Program-made: the position numbers and the translations under genes | Shown here: positions 17,085 to 25,681 of the stretch, piece after piece | How the letters are laid out: each line of letters opens with the position of its first letter | How positions within the stretch are numbered: position 1 is the stretch's first letter | From: Pirellulaceae bacterium | GTDB taxonomy: Bacteria; Planctomycetota; Planctomycetia; Pirellulales; Pirellulaceae | Length of the DNA stretch: 64,000 bases | Reading direction: 5' to 3' | Assembly (NCBI GenBank): GCA_022448645.1 | Contig: JAKVBZ010000006.1 | Coordinates: forward strand, 1 to 64,000 | The notes under the pieces: generated by a model | Told to the model about the DNA's origin: nothing | Seen by the model: only the letters and a program-made list of their open reading frames with translations | Database searches by the model: none

Positions 17085-18212
17085 TCAGTTATTAATGGCA
17101 AGGTTCTGCGTATTCCCGAACGAACTAAGAGTAAAAGACACAGCAGCACTCTGTTGTTTTTGACTCTGGTCATCAATCTTGTAGTAAGCACGTATAACAC
17201 GTGGACCGACAGGAAAAGTCATCTCCTCGCCGTCGTCGTCTAAAAATTTAAATTGAAAAGTCTGGTAATTGACAGCGTTAGCGGGAGTTGTCTCCTCAAT
17301 CTCATCTACGAGACCAGCAGAAGCTTGATTAGAAGCTTGCTGAACCAGAATGTTCGTGCCGTCGGGATAGTATATTTGAACAGCAATCTCGCCCGTGGTC
17401 GCTCCGGTCGTATGGTAAGTTACTTCTCCGGAAACACTACCGGAAAGCATTAAACCACTAAGAACCTGCCCACCCACAGGACTGGGAACATCGTTTTCAT
17501 AAACATCTAGATTGGCGCCAGCATCTATTGCGTCCGAACGACCAAAACTTTGTGCTCCAGCAAACGGACTGGCTGCCGCAGTCACAGGAGAACTCTGCCC
17601 CAAGGCCTGAAACAGCGAAGGCCCCCGCAAGTGAGACAAGTTTGCAATCCCTGTTGTTGAAGTAAGTCGATGTCCAAAACCGTCAAATAAATAGTTGGCA
17701 CCACTTACGAGATGCAAGTAAGGCCCTCGCCATCCGTAACGAACTTTAACTTCCGGGTCTTCAAATACACTATCTCCATCGGAGTCTTTATCTTCGGCAG
17801 GATCGGTCGTCGAAATATTCGCCACCGTAGCTGAGACGGCAGCATAACCTCGAAGTGATAAACCAGTTTGCGAATCAACAGGAGTCCACAACTCACTTGC
17901 CGTGAGTAAAGATGACTCAATCGGATCGACACGAGTTTGAGGCAAACGTCCCATGTCAACAAAAAACCCCGTATAAATAGTCCGTCCATCCGCAAGTATC
18001 TGTTCATTAAAAATTGCGTCACGGACACTATCAACAGCTCGTTGAGATGCCTCAAATTTCCCTTGATCAACCTGAGGTTCAATCGCATCCAACGCAACCG
18101 TCGCCATCACTGAAAGGATGACCAATACCAGCACCAGTTCAATCAACGTCAAACCATCATGCCTCCGCTTCCAAAACAACCGCAATTTGGAAACGCTATT
18201 TTTATCTACCAT
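17085..18212 (-). CDS. Type IV prepilin-like protein 3, operon A
   Basis: 375 residues, very long for a pseudopilin. The prepilin signal is a short basic leader ending KRRHDG followed by LTLIELVLVLVILSVMATVAL, with Gly at -1 and Glu at +5. The C-terminal part contains a GspG-like WRGPYLHLVSG block near residue 160 and a beta-rich extra domain (about 240-375: GEVTYHTTGATTGEIAVQIYYPDG...). The extra domain may be an adhesive or surface-exposed head. PilD/GspO processing is expected, but no prepilin peptidase gene is in the window. It is 32 bp downstream of prepilin 2. Confidence 0.85.
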   Translation of the reverse strand: MVDKNSVSKLRLFWKRRHDGLTLIELVLVLVILSVMATVALDAIEPQVDQGKFEASQRAVDSVRDAIFNEQILADGRTIYTGFFVDMGRLPQTRVDPIESSLLTASELWTPVDSQTGLSLRGYAAVSATVANISTTDPAEDKDSDGDSVFEDPEVKVRYGWRGPYLHLVSGANYLFDGFGHRLTSTTGIANLSHLRGPSLFQALGQSSPVTAAASPFAGAQSFGRSDAIDAGANLDVYENDVPSPVGGQVLSGLMLSGSVSGEVTYHTTGATTGEIAVQIYYPDGTNILVQQASNQASAGLVDEIEETTPANAVNYQTFQFKFLDDDGEEMTFPVGPRVIRAYYKIDDQSQKQQSAAVSFTLSSFGNTQNLAINN

Positions 18213-18244
18213 TTCCGGTCTACCTAATACCTTTTCGCTTCCCG

Positions 18245-18934
18245 TTACTCTCGTGTGTCGGCAACGCGAAAAAACAAAACAATATCATCACCGCATTCAT
18301 TCATATCGATTTCCGTGGAGGCAGGGATGTTGTCTCCCGGCAAATAGCCATCTGTCACTTGCGTATCCAAAACCCCATCCTGCCCAGAAGACACAAGTCG
18401 CGCATATTTTGCCTCGTAAGGATCCACCACATGGTTACCATCAAAGTCGATCTGTATGACAAAGCTATTTCCCCACGCGTCCGTTAGCTCTCTTGTTCCC
18501 GTCAGATAAGGACCACGCCAACCTAATTTCGTCACCGGATCGTAGGCGTTAATGGAAGGGTCGATACTTCTTACTACGCTTAGATCAGCAAGCAAAAGAT
18601 TAGGATCCAAAACAAACTTGTCTGGTCGCTGTCCAAGATCCGGCCATGCACCAGGTTTTGTTGGAGTCCCCATAATGGCATCCCGAATGGTCCGCATCGC
18701 CGCTTCCGTTACCACCTGCTTTTCCGTCTTTTCTTCACCCGCAGGAGTGGTAATCTGGATCTCATCTAGTAACGGGACGACCATAGCCGCTAATCCTACA
18801 AGAACGATCAACACGAGGACCATTTCGGCCATTGAAAATCCGCAGCGACCACCACGCACATACATAACCGCATCCCTGTCACATGAGCGTGACAGGGATG
18901 CTTTCAATACGAAGGGAACAATGAATCTCAGCAT
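18245..18934 (-). CDS. Type IV prepilin-like protein 2, operon A
   Basis: 229 residues from 18934; an internal ATG at 18865 would give 206 residues and a short leader MYVRGGRCG before the mature start FSMAEMVLVLIVLVGLAAMVV (Gly -1, Glu +5). The shorter form has a more normal prepilin leader. A GspG-like block WRGPYLTGTRELTDAWGNSF is present near residue 140, followed by FDGNHVVDPYEAKYARLVSSGQDG, a calcium-loop-like end. A 13-bp perfect hairpin lies 4 bp before the internal ATG. It would either block that start or lie within the longer reading frame, so the start is uncertain. Confidence 0.85.
   Translation of the reverse strand: MLRFIVPFVLKASLSRSCDRDAVMYVRGGRCGFSMAEMVLVLIVLVGLAAMVVPLLDEIQITTPAGEEKTEKQVVTEAAMRTIRDAIMGTPTKPGAWPDLGQRPDKFVLDPNLLLADLSVVRSIDPSINAYDPVTKLGWRGPYLTGTRELTDAWGNSFVIQIDFDGNHVVDPYEAKYARLVSSGQDGVLDTQVTDGYLPGDNIPASTEIDMNECGDDIVLFFRVADTRE
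18870..18901 (-). promoter_or_regulatory. 13-bp perfect hairpin before prepilin 2
   Basis: GCATCCCTGTCAC (18870-18882) and GTGACAGGGATGC (18889-18901) pair perfectly around a 6-base loop. In the minus-strand transcript the hairpin ends 4 bases before the candidate ATG at 18865, where it would mask initiation. The GTGAC-GGGATGC core recurs in the leader of prepilin 1 (19852-19869). Confidence 0.6.
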
Positions 18935-18942
18935 TACTACTA

Positions 18943-19773
18943 TTATTCAATCGTATTTTCTTCGACTTCATTAATCTCTTGATTGAGGAAGTCGAACGTT
19001 GAATCCATGGCGCCCTTTAGCTGCGCGCGTCTCTTACTAGTTGTGATGCCACCATCGTAGACGGCAAAAACAGCCAGAAAGCGATTGTACTTCGTATCAG
19101 GTTCTGTCACTCCGCTATAAGCAGGTGGAGACATCATCGTCTGACCAACCAAAGAAGAGCGCGGACCAACACCAAAGACAACAAGCTTCACTTGAATTCC
19201 ATTGGCTTTTGTGATCGTACCCGTTGCAGGGTGCAACCCATAATCTCCAGCATTTGCTGCTTCCACAGAGCCTTCTACTGGGTAAACCGAACGGACAATA
19301 TCACCATTTGTCACCACATACACTTGCTGCCCCGTGGCTAGCGATCGCGGCGACACACCGGAGTTACCAGGGCGATTTCGATAGGTCATCCCCAACGAAT
19401 TGTCGACGTCAAGATCCTGAACGGTGCTAATACCGATCGCCGTCAGACTCTTTGCTTCATTAGCCGTCAATGCGTAAGAAATACCTTTCCCTGATTTGGC
19501 TAAGGTACTTGAGACACTTTGATCCGCGTCATCCAGCAGAGAGTCGAAGTTATCGGGATAAACCCCTTTCGAAGTACGGTACAGAGAAATATTCTCCACC
19601 AACTGCTTCATGACGGCCGAGGCCGTGGCTTTGTCACTGGTACGACGCACATTATCAATGATCGGAACCACCATTGCCGCCAGTGCGGTCAATACCACCA
19701 ACACCATCACCAATTCAATCAGCGTCAAACCCATTTGACGCTGATTTTTCCGAACTACATGACCCTTTTTCAT
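18943..19773 (-). CDS. Type IV prepilin-like protein 1, operon A (first gene)
   Basis: 276 residues from the ATG at 19773, which has a good AGGAAG site; the frame is open to 19875, but that extension would bury the prepilin leader. Leader MKKGHVVRKNQRQMG, mature start LTLIELVMVLVVLTALAAMVV with Gly -1 and Glu +5. The body contains LVENISLYRTSKGVYPDNFDSLL, a GspG-like alpha-beta block, then a globular domain with a VVFGVGPRSSLVG strand. It is the likely major pilin candidate because it is the first gene of the operon and has the best initiation signals. The next gene is 8 bp downstream. Confidence 0.87.
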   Translation of the reverse strand: MKKGHVVRKNQRQMGLTLIELVMVLVVLTALAAMVVPIIDNVRRTSDKATASAVMKQLVENISLYRTSKGVYPDNFDSLLDDADQSVSSTLAKSGKGISYALTANEAKSLTAIGISTVQDLDVDNSLGMTYRNRPGNSGVSPRSLATGQQVYVVTNGDIVRSVYPVEGSVEAANAGDYGLHPATGTITKANGIQVKLVVFGVGPRSSLVGQTMMSPPAYSGVTEPDTKYNRFLAVFAVYDGGITTSKRRAQLKGAMDSTFDFLNQEINEVEENTIE

Positions 19774-19851
19774 CTTTTCTTCCTTTCTCAAAACGTGCTT
19801 TAAAAAACCGCAACGCGAGACTGCATTACAAGCCTGCCACGGATAGCAATA

Positions 19852-19869
19852 GTGACGGCATCCCGTCAC
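19852..19869 (-). promoter_or_regulatory. 7-bp tetraloop hairpin in operon A leader
   Basis: GTGACGG/CCGTCAC pair around a 4-base loop in the untranslated leader, about 80 bases before the prepilin 1 ATG. The minus-strand sequence GTGACGGGATGC resembles one arm of the larger hairpin before prepilin 2. Confidence 0.5.
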
Positions 19870-20020
19870 ACCCACCCGCAGCGGGCGTTGTGAACATCTC
19901 TACAATTTGTCGCAGAATCACTTCACAGTTTGGCTTTGCCGCATTGCCACCTTGAAAACGACGCATCCGCTATGGCGAGCAGGCACCGACATCCCCCCAA
20001 TAGGCCTGGCTAACTGTTAC

Positions 20021-20035
20021 TGAGACTCAGTCCCA
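20021..20035. promoter_or_regulatory. Fur-like 7-1-7 box, weak copy
   Basis: TGAGACTCAGTCCCA: the left half-site is identical to the better copy at 20287, and the right half-site has a mismatch. It lies between operon A and hemP, about 250 bp upstream of the prepilin 1 ATG. Confidence 0.3.
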
Positions 20036-20286
20036 AGACAAGCATGATAGACGACCCTCAGATTATGTCAACCACCTAACTTGAAATTTCCAGGACGGAC
20101 TCGACGCTCAGAGAACCCCCACCGATCTCGAACACACGGGAAAGCATTGCAACAGGACGCATCCTGGCTCAACTACAGGAACCTGTGACAGCAGCGACGC
20201 ACCCAGACAACGCCCACAGAATTCCCGAGGGCCCTTTTCCAACAAAGGACTTGACAACAACTGCCATATCAATACAACTATGCATG

Positions 20287-20301
20287 TGAGACTCAGTATC
20301 A
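20287..20301. promoter_or_regulatory. Fur-like 7-1-7 box upstream of hemP
   Basis: TGAGACTCAGTATCA is a near-perfect 7-1-7 inverted repeat (TGA-x-ACT / AGT-x-TCA), the spacing of Fur-family operators. It is 228 bp upstream of hemP, and AT-rich sequence follows directly. Iron-dependent control of hemP is common in bacteria; here it is inferred from the motif and position only. Confidence 0.45.
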
Positions 20302-20528
20302 TATTTAACTATGGGGTCCTGGTTTTCGTCTCCCATTCAGCCCAATGCACAGCCTCAAAAGGTTCCGTTTTAAACCCACGTCCGCACGCCAAGAAAGAAA
20401 AACCATTCCGTACGCTTACTCACCCACGTTGGCAGCAAACATGATGCGGGACACGAATCCTCGTTTCGGATTGTCCTGGCAACCAAAAAGATGGGGATGG
20501 CAACGAAACTGTCTCCACAACAACCACG

Positions 20529-20714
20529 ATGAACGACAAAGACAGACCTCAACCAACTCCTCCTGAACCCGAAATCGGAATCAGCCAGAGAACCTATCGT
20601 GTTTTCCAAGCAGAGGAGTTGTTTCAAGGCGACAAAGAAATTTTCATTCGATTTGGTGAAGCCAACTATCGGCTGAAAAAAACAAAATCAGGCAAGCTTT
20701 TATTGACCAAGTAA
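20529..20714 (+). CDS. hemP: Hemin uptake protein HemP family
   Basis: 61 residues, the usual HemP size. The C-terminal signature is complete: LFQGDKEIFIRFGEANYRL, then KTKSGKLLLTK at the very end. The N-terminus is a Pro-rich tail. HemP-family proteins are linked to iron and haem uptake and in some bacteria act as regulators of haem-uptake genes. No TonB receptor or transporter is adjacent. A Fur-like box lies upstream and an 8-bp hairpin overlaps the stop codon, so it looks like a single iron-responsive unit set between the two halves of pilus system A. Confidence 0.88.
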   Translation: MNDKDRPQPTPPEPEIGISQRTYRVFQAEELFQGDKEIFIRFGEANYRLKKTKSGKLLLTK

Positions 20715-20731
20715 CCTCGTGATGAGGTTAC
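20711..20731 (+). terminator. Terminator-like hairpin after hemP
   Basis: GTAACCTC (20711-20718) and GAGGTTAC (20724-20731) pair around a 5-base loop, overlapping the hemP stop codon. An AT-rich tail (TAATTATT) follows rather than a full T-tract, so termination may be partial and the next small gene could be read through. Confidence 0.4.
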
Positions 20732-20751
20732 TAATTATTCGTGCAACACTT

Positions 20752-20919
20752 ATGTCAAAAACAAAAACTTTGTGCAAACTGCTGAAATCAAAAAAAAAAC
20801 GCAAGAAAGCTTCGTTTACACTTTTTACCGACGGGAGTTACATCTGTTCCAAGTGCCAACGCATATCTAACTCGCGGAAGAAATTATGCAAACCGAACAA
20901 ACTTTTGGTGACTACCTGA
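20752..20919 (+). CDS. Tiny basic protein with zinc-ribbon-like Cys knuckle
   Basis: 55 residues from the ATG at 20752. A very lysine-rich N-terminus (KLLKSKKKRKKA) is followed by SYICSKCQRISNSRKKLCKP, with a CxxC pair and a third Cys in LCKP. Small planctomycete proteins with a YICxKCGR...KLCKP ending are familiar to me, but no function is known. The basic tail and the Cys knuckle suggest nucleic-acid or ribosome binding. It follows hemP after a hairpin. Confidence 0.55.
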   Translation: MSKTKTLCKLLKSKKKRKKASFTLFTDGSYICSKCQRISNSRKKLCKPNKLLVTT

Positions 20920-22611
20920 TCATCCATTGTGTTCGCATTAGAAAGCAATGCCATCCAACGACTTCCCTTAGCTCTTTGTATCCTATGTGTTCGGGATGGA
21001 CACTCTTGAGGGTCACAACTTAGAAGGATGAAAGACATCACTTTCCCGCACAGCCACGAACGACAGCATACAGCGACTCTGGCAACATTCCGATCCAAAG
21101 ATTCGGATTTCCTAAATTCGGCTGTATTATCGAGGTGTAGCCCAACTAACACGACTGTTGCTATCCCAGTGTAGTGACCTCAGACGCAGTGCGTTTGGTG
21201 GTGGTGCAAATCTAAATACCAACGATCACTCATCCAATTCACGTCCTCAATATTCAGTTACCTCTTGAGGATAAAGCTGTGTATCAAGGGACTAGCTGCA
21301 TGCTGATTTGAGCTGGCGGTTCTTGTCGCGAATTTCCTTTGCCACTAGTCGTGGCGGCACTTCACTTCTTGTAATCCTGTACAGTATTTCCTGGCGGAGA
21401 AACTCGAGACCATTATCACCAGTGAGACTTACGGCAATACCTCAAACAGCAACAACATCGAAGTATTTCCCCGGCATCGTGGGCCATGAGAGCACAACAA
21501 GGATGCAGGTATTTGTTGACCACGGCAATCATTCCTGCGGGCCCCCGATTCATCGACCATAAAACCGCACTCCCACACATACGTCCTTCGCTTGGCCCAA
21601 TGACGTTCACAGCCATTCTCACTAAACACCTGCGAACGCTCACGTTTATTTGCCAACAATGCCAATAACACCAATTAACATTGACTTGGCGTAGACTTTG
21701 ACCGAGCGTCTATAGCTTCCCTCGCTACCAAACCATGGTCGCTGACGCCCCTCTGTCGAATTCCTCTAAAACGATCGGCCTCTTCGACTCGGCAACGAAT
21801 AAGACAACGCTGGCCTGGCATGAATCCACCAGAACAAGACCAGTACGCCCCACCATACCTTAAGCTAGCTTCCGGCTACGATAGACTTGCTGATTGTTCG
21901 TCGTCACATTGAGTGCTACCAATTTCTATTTTCTACTTACTCGAGAATTTCTATTTCCAACAATCGGTGCTATCTAACAAACTATCGTTTTACAGAATCT
22001 TTTAGCTTGGCCCCAATCGTATGCCTGCCTCGCAAAGCTGAGAAACGGCCAGGTCCCTAGAACGTCGTTTCTGCGTCATTGGAATGAAACTCTTTCCAGC
22101 CCCTCCGATGAAACGGACTTACCCTCATTGCAACTTAGAGAACATTTCCAAACCCAGCTATCATTTCCTAGTCGGAATGATAGCTGGGTTTAATCAGAAG
22201 GCGAATTCGTGCTGCATGGAGGCTGAAGTGTGTAAAAACGCGTACATGATTCACTTCAACAGAAAATGAACGGTGCTGCGATGCAAACAACCTACGGCTT
22301 ATTGTTTCCTGCTTCACAGAACGTGATAGCAGTTGGCCGTATATTCCCTACAATCGTTAAACTTTAACACGTCTCTGGACGATTACTATCGTAGTCGGAG
22401 GCTTACAGTTGCAAGCCTTCAACAGTCAGCCGAATTCCCAGCAAATCTAGGCGATGTGATTCTTCACCGCTGATAGCCAGGCTGATTTGGCGAGCTGCTG
22501 CCGTTGTCACCAGCAACAGCCGACCGCTTTACACAGGCATGCACCGTCATTTCTTCTGTCTGCATACAGACATTAAGTGGTAAACCGCATTCCCCCAAAA
22601 AATCCGTGATA
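20920..22611. other. Long intergenic stretch (1.7 kb)
   Basis: No gene is supported on either strand. The short ORFs near 21300-21670 are overlapping, low-quality and without recognisable domains. The one clear structure is a 16-bp hairpin at 22150-22191. The base composition suggests decayed sequence, but I could not identify the ancestor. The 3' end must contain the promoter for the lipoprotein-secretin operon. Confidence 0.5.
22150..22191. repeat. 16-bp perfect inverted repeat (extendable with a bulge)
   Basis: AAACCCAGCTATCATT (22150-22165) and AATGATAGCTGGGTTT (22176-22191) pair perfectly; with one bulged T the stem extends by two more G-C pairs. It is the strongest hairpin of the intergenic stretch, about 420 bp upstream of the lipoprotein gene. 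There is no T-tract. It could be a small RNA, an RNA-processing site or a relic of a mobile repeat. Confidence 0.6.
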
Positions 22612-23541
22612 ATGTTCGACCAACGAAATATCATAACGGCATTTTTTTTACAGGCAGCATTTTTTTCTTCCGGTTGCCAATCGACGATTTTGCGCGCAGT
22701 CCGTTCTGAAAATGAAAGCACCAAAGTCATTAAGAATGTTCAGTATTCAACGCCGGACTTTCTTCCCAACGTGAAACCACATCACAACCAAATGGCGATC
22801 AGACTTCCACCCATTACTCCGGTGCGGCCAGTGGTCACAGTGGCTTACAACACTGAATTTACAGAGGATGGAAAAAAGGTTCCGCCTTCACAAAACGGGT
22901 CAATACAAAATGGTCATTATGACAGTTCCTCGTTAAAAACTTTACAGCCTCCGTTTTGGAAGAATAATCATTTTGCATACGCACCTAGAAGGTTGTCTGA
23001 TTCTAGAATGACCAGGGATCAGACCGGGGTTCCTACCCTTACGCAAAACATGCCGTCAGCGAAGCCAAGGGGGAAATTGCATTCGGTCGCCACGCAGTTT
23101 CCTGCTGATCATCTGCCTGGTTCAGTACAGGTTTCAATCGAGAACCATTCCAGGATACAGCTTCCAGCGAAACAAAAGACTACAGCGATTTCGCAAAAAT
23201 CTTTGTCTGGCAAAACTCGCCATCGTGTTTCTATCAGCACAGGCAATGTATCACCATCATTGCGAATTACGGACGAACGTAAAAATAAAGGTAAGACTAC
23301 GCAGCCACATTCGGAATCTACACAAAACCGCATCCACTTGAAGGGCATATCCACAGACAGTAACGGAAATTCCGTGGTAGCTTGTGAAATCGATCAAAAA
23401 GAAACCCTTGTAGCAACGTTGGGAAGCAGGATCAAAATAGAAGATGCGCAAGGAGTAAGAACACTCGTTGTCTCACGAATCACAGCAGAATCTGTGGAAA
23501 TTACTGACGAAACGACAAATGAGGTAATACAAGTCCGATGA
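22612..23541 (+). CDS. Lipoprotein, probable PilP-like secretin partner
   Basis: 309 residues from the ATG at 22612; the open frame reaches 22504, but only this start gives a signal. The N-terminus is a lipoprotein signal with lipobox-like FFSSGC (Cys about residue 21). A long low-complexity, Ser/Thr/Pro/Lys-rich linker (about 40-240) leads to a small C-terminal domain (KGISTDSNGNSVVACEIDQK, LVATLGSRIKIEDAQGVRT, VVSRITAESVEITDETTN). That layout (lipid anchor, disordered linker, compact beta domain) is that of PilP, which bridges platform and secretin. Its stop overlaps the secretin ATG by 4 bp (ATGA). Confidence 0.7.
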   Translation: MFDQRNIITAFFLQAAFFSSGCQSTILRAVRSENESTKVIKNVQYSTPDFLPNVKPHHNQMAIRLPPITPVRPVVTVAYNTEFTEDGKKVPPSQNGSIQNGHYDSSSLKTLQPPFWKNNHFAYAPRRLSDSRMTRDQTGVPTLTQNMPSAKPRGKLHSVATQFPADHLPGSVQVSIENHSRIQLPAKQKTTAISQKSLSGKTRHRVSISTGNVSPSLRITDERKNKGKTTQPHSESTQNRIHLKGISTDSNGNSVVACEIDQKETLVATLGSRIKIEDAQGVRTLVVSRITAESVEITDETTNEVIQVR

Positions 23542-25547
23542 GTTACTACCAAATCAATAGCATCATAAAATTGTTAGTTGTAGCAAGTACTGTGGTGGGT
23601 GTTGGTTCACCTAACTGCTTTGCTCAAACCCGGCTTCGTGCCCCAAGCCAACAAGGCGCTGGTAAAGAGCACGTATTACAACAATTGGAATTAAAAAAAT
23701 CGACGATTTATGATGGTGCCCGTTTGATTTCTGAGCTTTCTGGTGTGAATGTTGTAGCAACCGAGGAAGCGGGCGAAAAAGAAGTAACCCTATATTTACG
23801 CCATATCCGGGCAATCGATGCCATTGAAACTATGGCCCGTGTTGCTGGTCTCTGGTACCGCGAAGATGACAATACGGGAACGATCCGTATTCTTACAACT
23901 CAGGAATACCAAGACGATCTGATCGTTCAACCGGATGACATGACGCGAGTTTTCACTCTACGGCATCCGAACGCGCTTTCTATCGCCCAGTCCATTCGTA
24001 GTCTGTACGGTCCCCGAGTGATGTTGTCGATGCAGTTATTTGACGATGACATATTGGTGGGAACAACAGGCATGCTTGGCGGTGGCCGTGGCATGATGGG
24101 TGGCCAAGGTGGATTTGGAGGCCAACGTGGCTTCAGTGGTGGCATGGGTGGCTTCGGAGGCGGCATGGGTGGCTTCGGAGGCGGCATGGGTGGCTTCGGA
24201 GGCGGCATGGGTGGCTTCGGAGGTGGCATGGGTGGCTTCGGAGGTGGCATGGGTGGCAACGCACCCATGTTTGGTTCTTCTCTGTTTAATGTCGAGAAAC
24301 TGCCCGGGGATCCGATGACCAGCGGTCAATTAAAGCAACTCCAAAACCGCATTCAGGCTTTAGAAGATGGTGGCGAAGCGGTCAAAAGTGGTGACGTTCA
24401 ATCGGTTACTTCGCGAGAACCATTGATTTATGTTGCCCATAATAAGACCCATAGCATGGTGATCGTTCGCACCAGTGATCAGGGTGCTATGAAATCCATT
24501 GAACGGCTGGTTTTAGAATTGGATCGTCCCACTCCAGAGGTTCTGCTGGAGATGAAGGTTCTGCAAGTAACGTTAACTGACAATTTTCGCTCGATTCTCG
24601 ACTTACAAAATCATCACGGACCTCAAGGTCCCACCGTAGACAGCCAAATATCGCGTAATCCATTTGTAAACAACGTTACGGCAGCGGCTGGAAATGTTTT
24701 GGGTTTAGTGGATAGCCCAGAACTAACGGGAAACGGGTCGTTTATTTATCAATTCCTGAATGACAACCTTCGAGCCAGACTAGAACTTCTTCAAGAGCAA
24801 AACAAAGTGCTTTCTTTGGCGTCTCCCGTTTTACTGTCTAGCAACAATCGTCCGGCACGAATTTTTGTGGGAGAAGAGCGCGTGCTAGTAACGGGAATCA
24901 ATTCCGGTGTGGTAACACCCGCCACCGGTGCAACGACATCGGTCGTAGAGCCGGAAACTGAGGTACGCGACATCGGTACATCCTTAATTGTGCTTCCCAA
25001 GATTAACGCCGACCGTAGCGTTACCTTATCCATTTCTCAGGATCAATCGGAAGTCATTTCCGATAGTCAACAATTGCCAGTATCTGACGGAGGTCAGGTG
25101 GTAGAGTTCAACATTGATTCGGTACGAACATCAAACATCCAGGGCACGGTGGTTGCACAGGATGGTTTAACTATTGCGGTGGGCGGTTTGATTTCTGACA
25201 CGACGAATATTCGCGAGAGAAAAGTACCTGGACTCTGCAAACTCCCTGTCGTTGGCAAGGTATTCCGTCAGTACATCGATGAAAACATTAAAACAGAACT
25301 GATTCTTCTTATTACCCCACATGTAATTACTACGCCTGTCGAAGGACAGTATCAATCAGAAGCTCGCCTAAGAGCTTTGTCAGATCACCCCCAGATGAAA
25401 CAGCGTGAATCTTATCATCACGCAATCACTGGAGGATTAATGCCGGAATCTCATGGGATGGTTCAGCATTGGGCCCCAGCCCCAACAGGACAACCTCACC
25501 AAAATCTCAACCAGCAGGCTCAAGTAACCACGGCTGGCGATCGCTGA
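23538..25547 (+). CDS. Secretin (PilQ/GspD family) with Gly-Met-Phe repeat insert
   Basis: 669 residues with a signal peptide (IIKLLVVASTVVGVGSPNCFAQ). An N0/STN-like domain follows (residues ~50-125: LELKKSTIYDGARLISEL...RHIRAIDAIETMARVAG), then a secretin N domain starting FTLRHPNALSIAQSIRSLYG. This domain is interrupted by a glycine-rich insert (about 176-245) made of GMGGFGG heptads. The secretin pore domain runs from PEVLLEMKVLQVTL (~335) to KTELILLITPHVITTP (~600). The protein should form the outer-membrane channel of pilus system A. It is coupled to the upstream lipoprotein by a 4-bp overlap. Assignment to PilQ rather than GspD is by context only. Confidence 0.92.
   Translation: MSYYQINSIIKLLVVASTVVGVGSPNCFAQTRLRAPSQQGAGKEHVLQQLELKKSTIYDGARLISELSGVNVVATEEAGEKEVTLYLRHIRAIDAIETMARVAGLWYREDDNTGTIRILTTQEYQDDLIVQPDDMTRVFTLRHPNALSIAQSIRSLYGPRVMLSMQLFDDDILVGTTGMLGGGRGMMGGQGGFGGQRGFSGGMGGFGGGMGGFGGGMGGFGGGMGGFGGGMGGFGGGMGGNAPMFGSSLFNVEKLPGDPMTSGQLKQLQNRIQALEDGGEAVKSGDVQSVTSREPLIYVAHNKTHSMVIVRTSDQGAMKSIERLVLELDRPTPEVLLEMKVLQVTLTDNFRSILDLQNHHGPQGPTVDSQISRNPFVNNVTAAAGNVLGLVDSPELTGNGSFIYQFLNDNLRARLELLQEQNKVLSLASPVLLSSNNRPARIFVGEERVLVTGINSGVVTPATGATTSVVEPETEVRDIGTSLIVLPKINADRSVTLSISQDQSEVISDSQQLPVSDGGQVVEFNIDSVRTSNIQGTVVAQDGLTIAVGGLISDTTNIRERKVPGLCKLPVVGKVFRQYIDENIKTELILLITPHVITTPVEGQYQSEARLRALSDHPQMKQRESYHHAITGGLMPESHGMVQHWAPAPTGQPHQNLNQQAQVTTAGDR
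24141..24257 (+). repeat. 21-bp tandem repeat in the secretin gene
   Basis: The 21-bp unit GGCATGGGTGGCTTCGGAGG(C/T) is repeated five times in full (24141-24245) plus a partial copy to about 24257. The only difference between units is the last base. It encodes the heptad GMGGFGG. Near-identity at the DNA level implies recent slippage or expansion, so copy number may vary between strains. Confidence 0.95.
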
Positions 25548-25681
25548 TGTATTGTTTGAAAAAACAAATATGGCGGTTGATACCAAACGACACATTATTT
25601 TTCTGATAGCAAATCGTGATCCCGAAAGACGCCTACATCGAAGCAATGATAAAACGATGCATTCAACCTATTAGAGATAAA

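Larger units (their letters stand above)
19774..20528. other. Divergent intergenic region between operon A and hemP
   Basis: About 750 bp. The left part is the 5' leader of operon A, with a 7-bp hairpin at 19852-19869 and a GGCAAAGCC-containing segment (minus strand, 19932-19951). The right part carries two Fur-like inverted repeats (20021-20035 and 20287-20301). No protein gene is supported. Confidence 0.5.

Noticed and set aside
19932..19951. GGCAAAGCC segment in the operon A leader as a c-di-GMP (GEMM) riboswitch
   Set aside because: Only a short core resembles the aptamer; the first conserved strand and the tetraloop-receptor helix could not be drawn. Infernal with RF01051 would decide.
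21416..21674. Minus-strand ORFs of 75-81 codons
   Set aside because: Overlapping frames with Cys-rich random-looking products and no homology; considered noise in a decayed region.
22084..22269. 61-codon ORF across the 16-bp hairpin
   Set aside because: The hairpin lies in the middle of the frame and the product has no features; the hairpin is the real signal.
23927..24268. Proline-rich minus-strand ORF (PPMPPPK repeats)
   Set aside because: An artefact of reading the Gly/Met/Phe tandem repeat of the secretin gene on the other strand.
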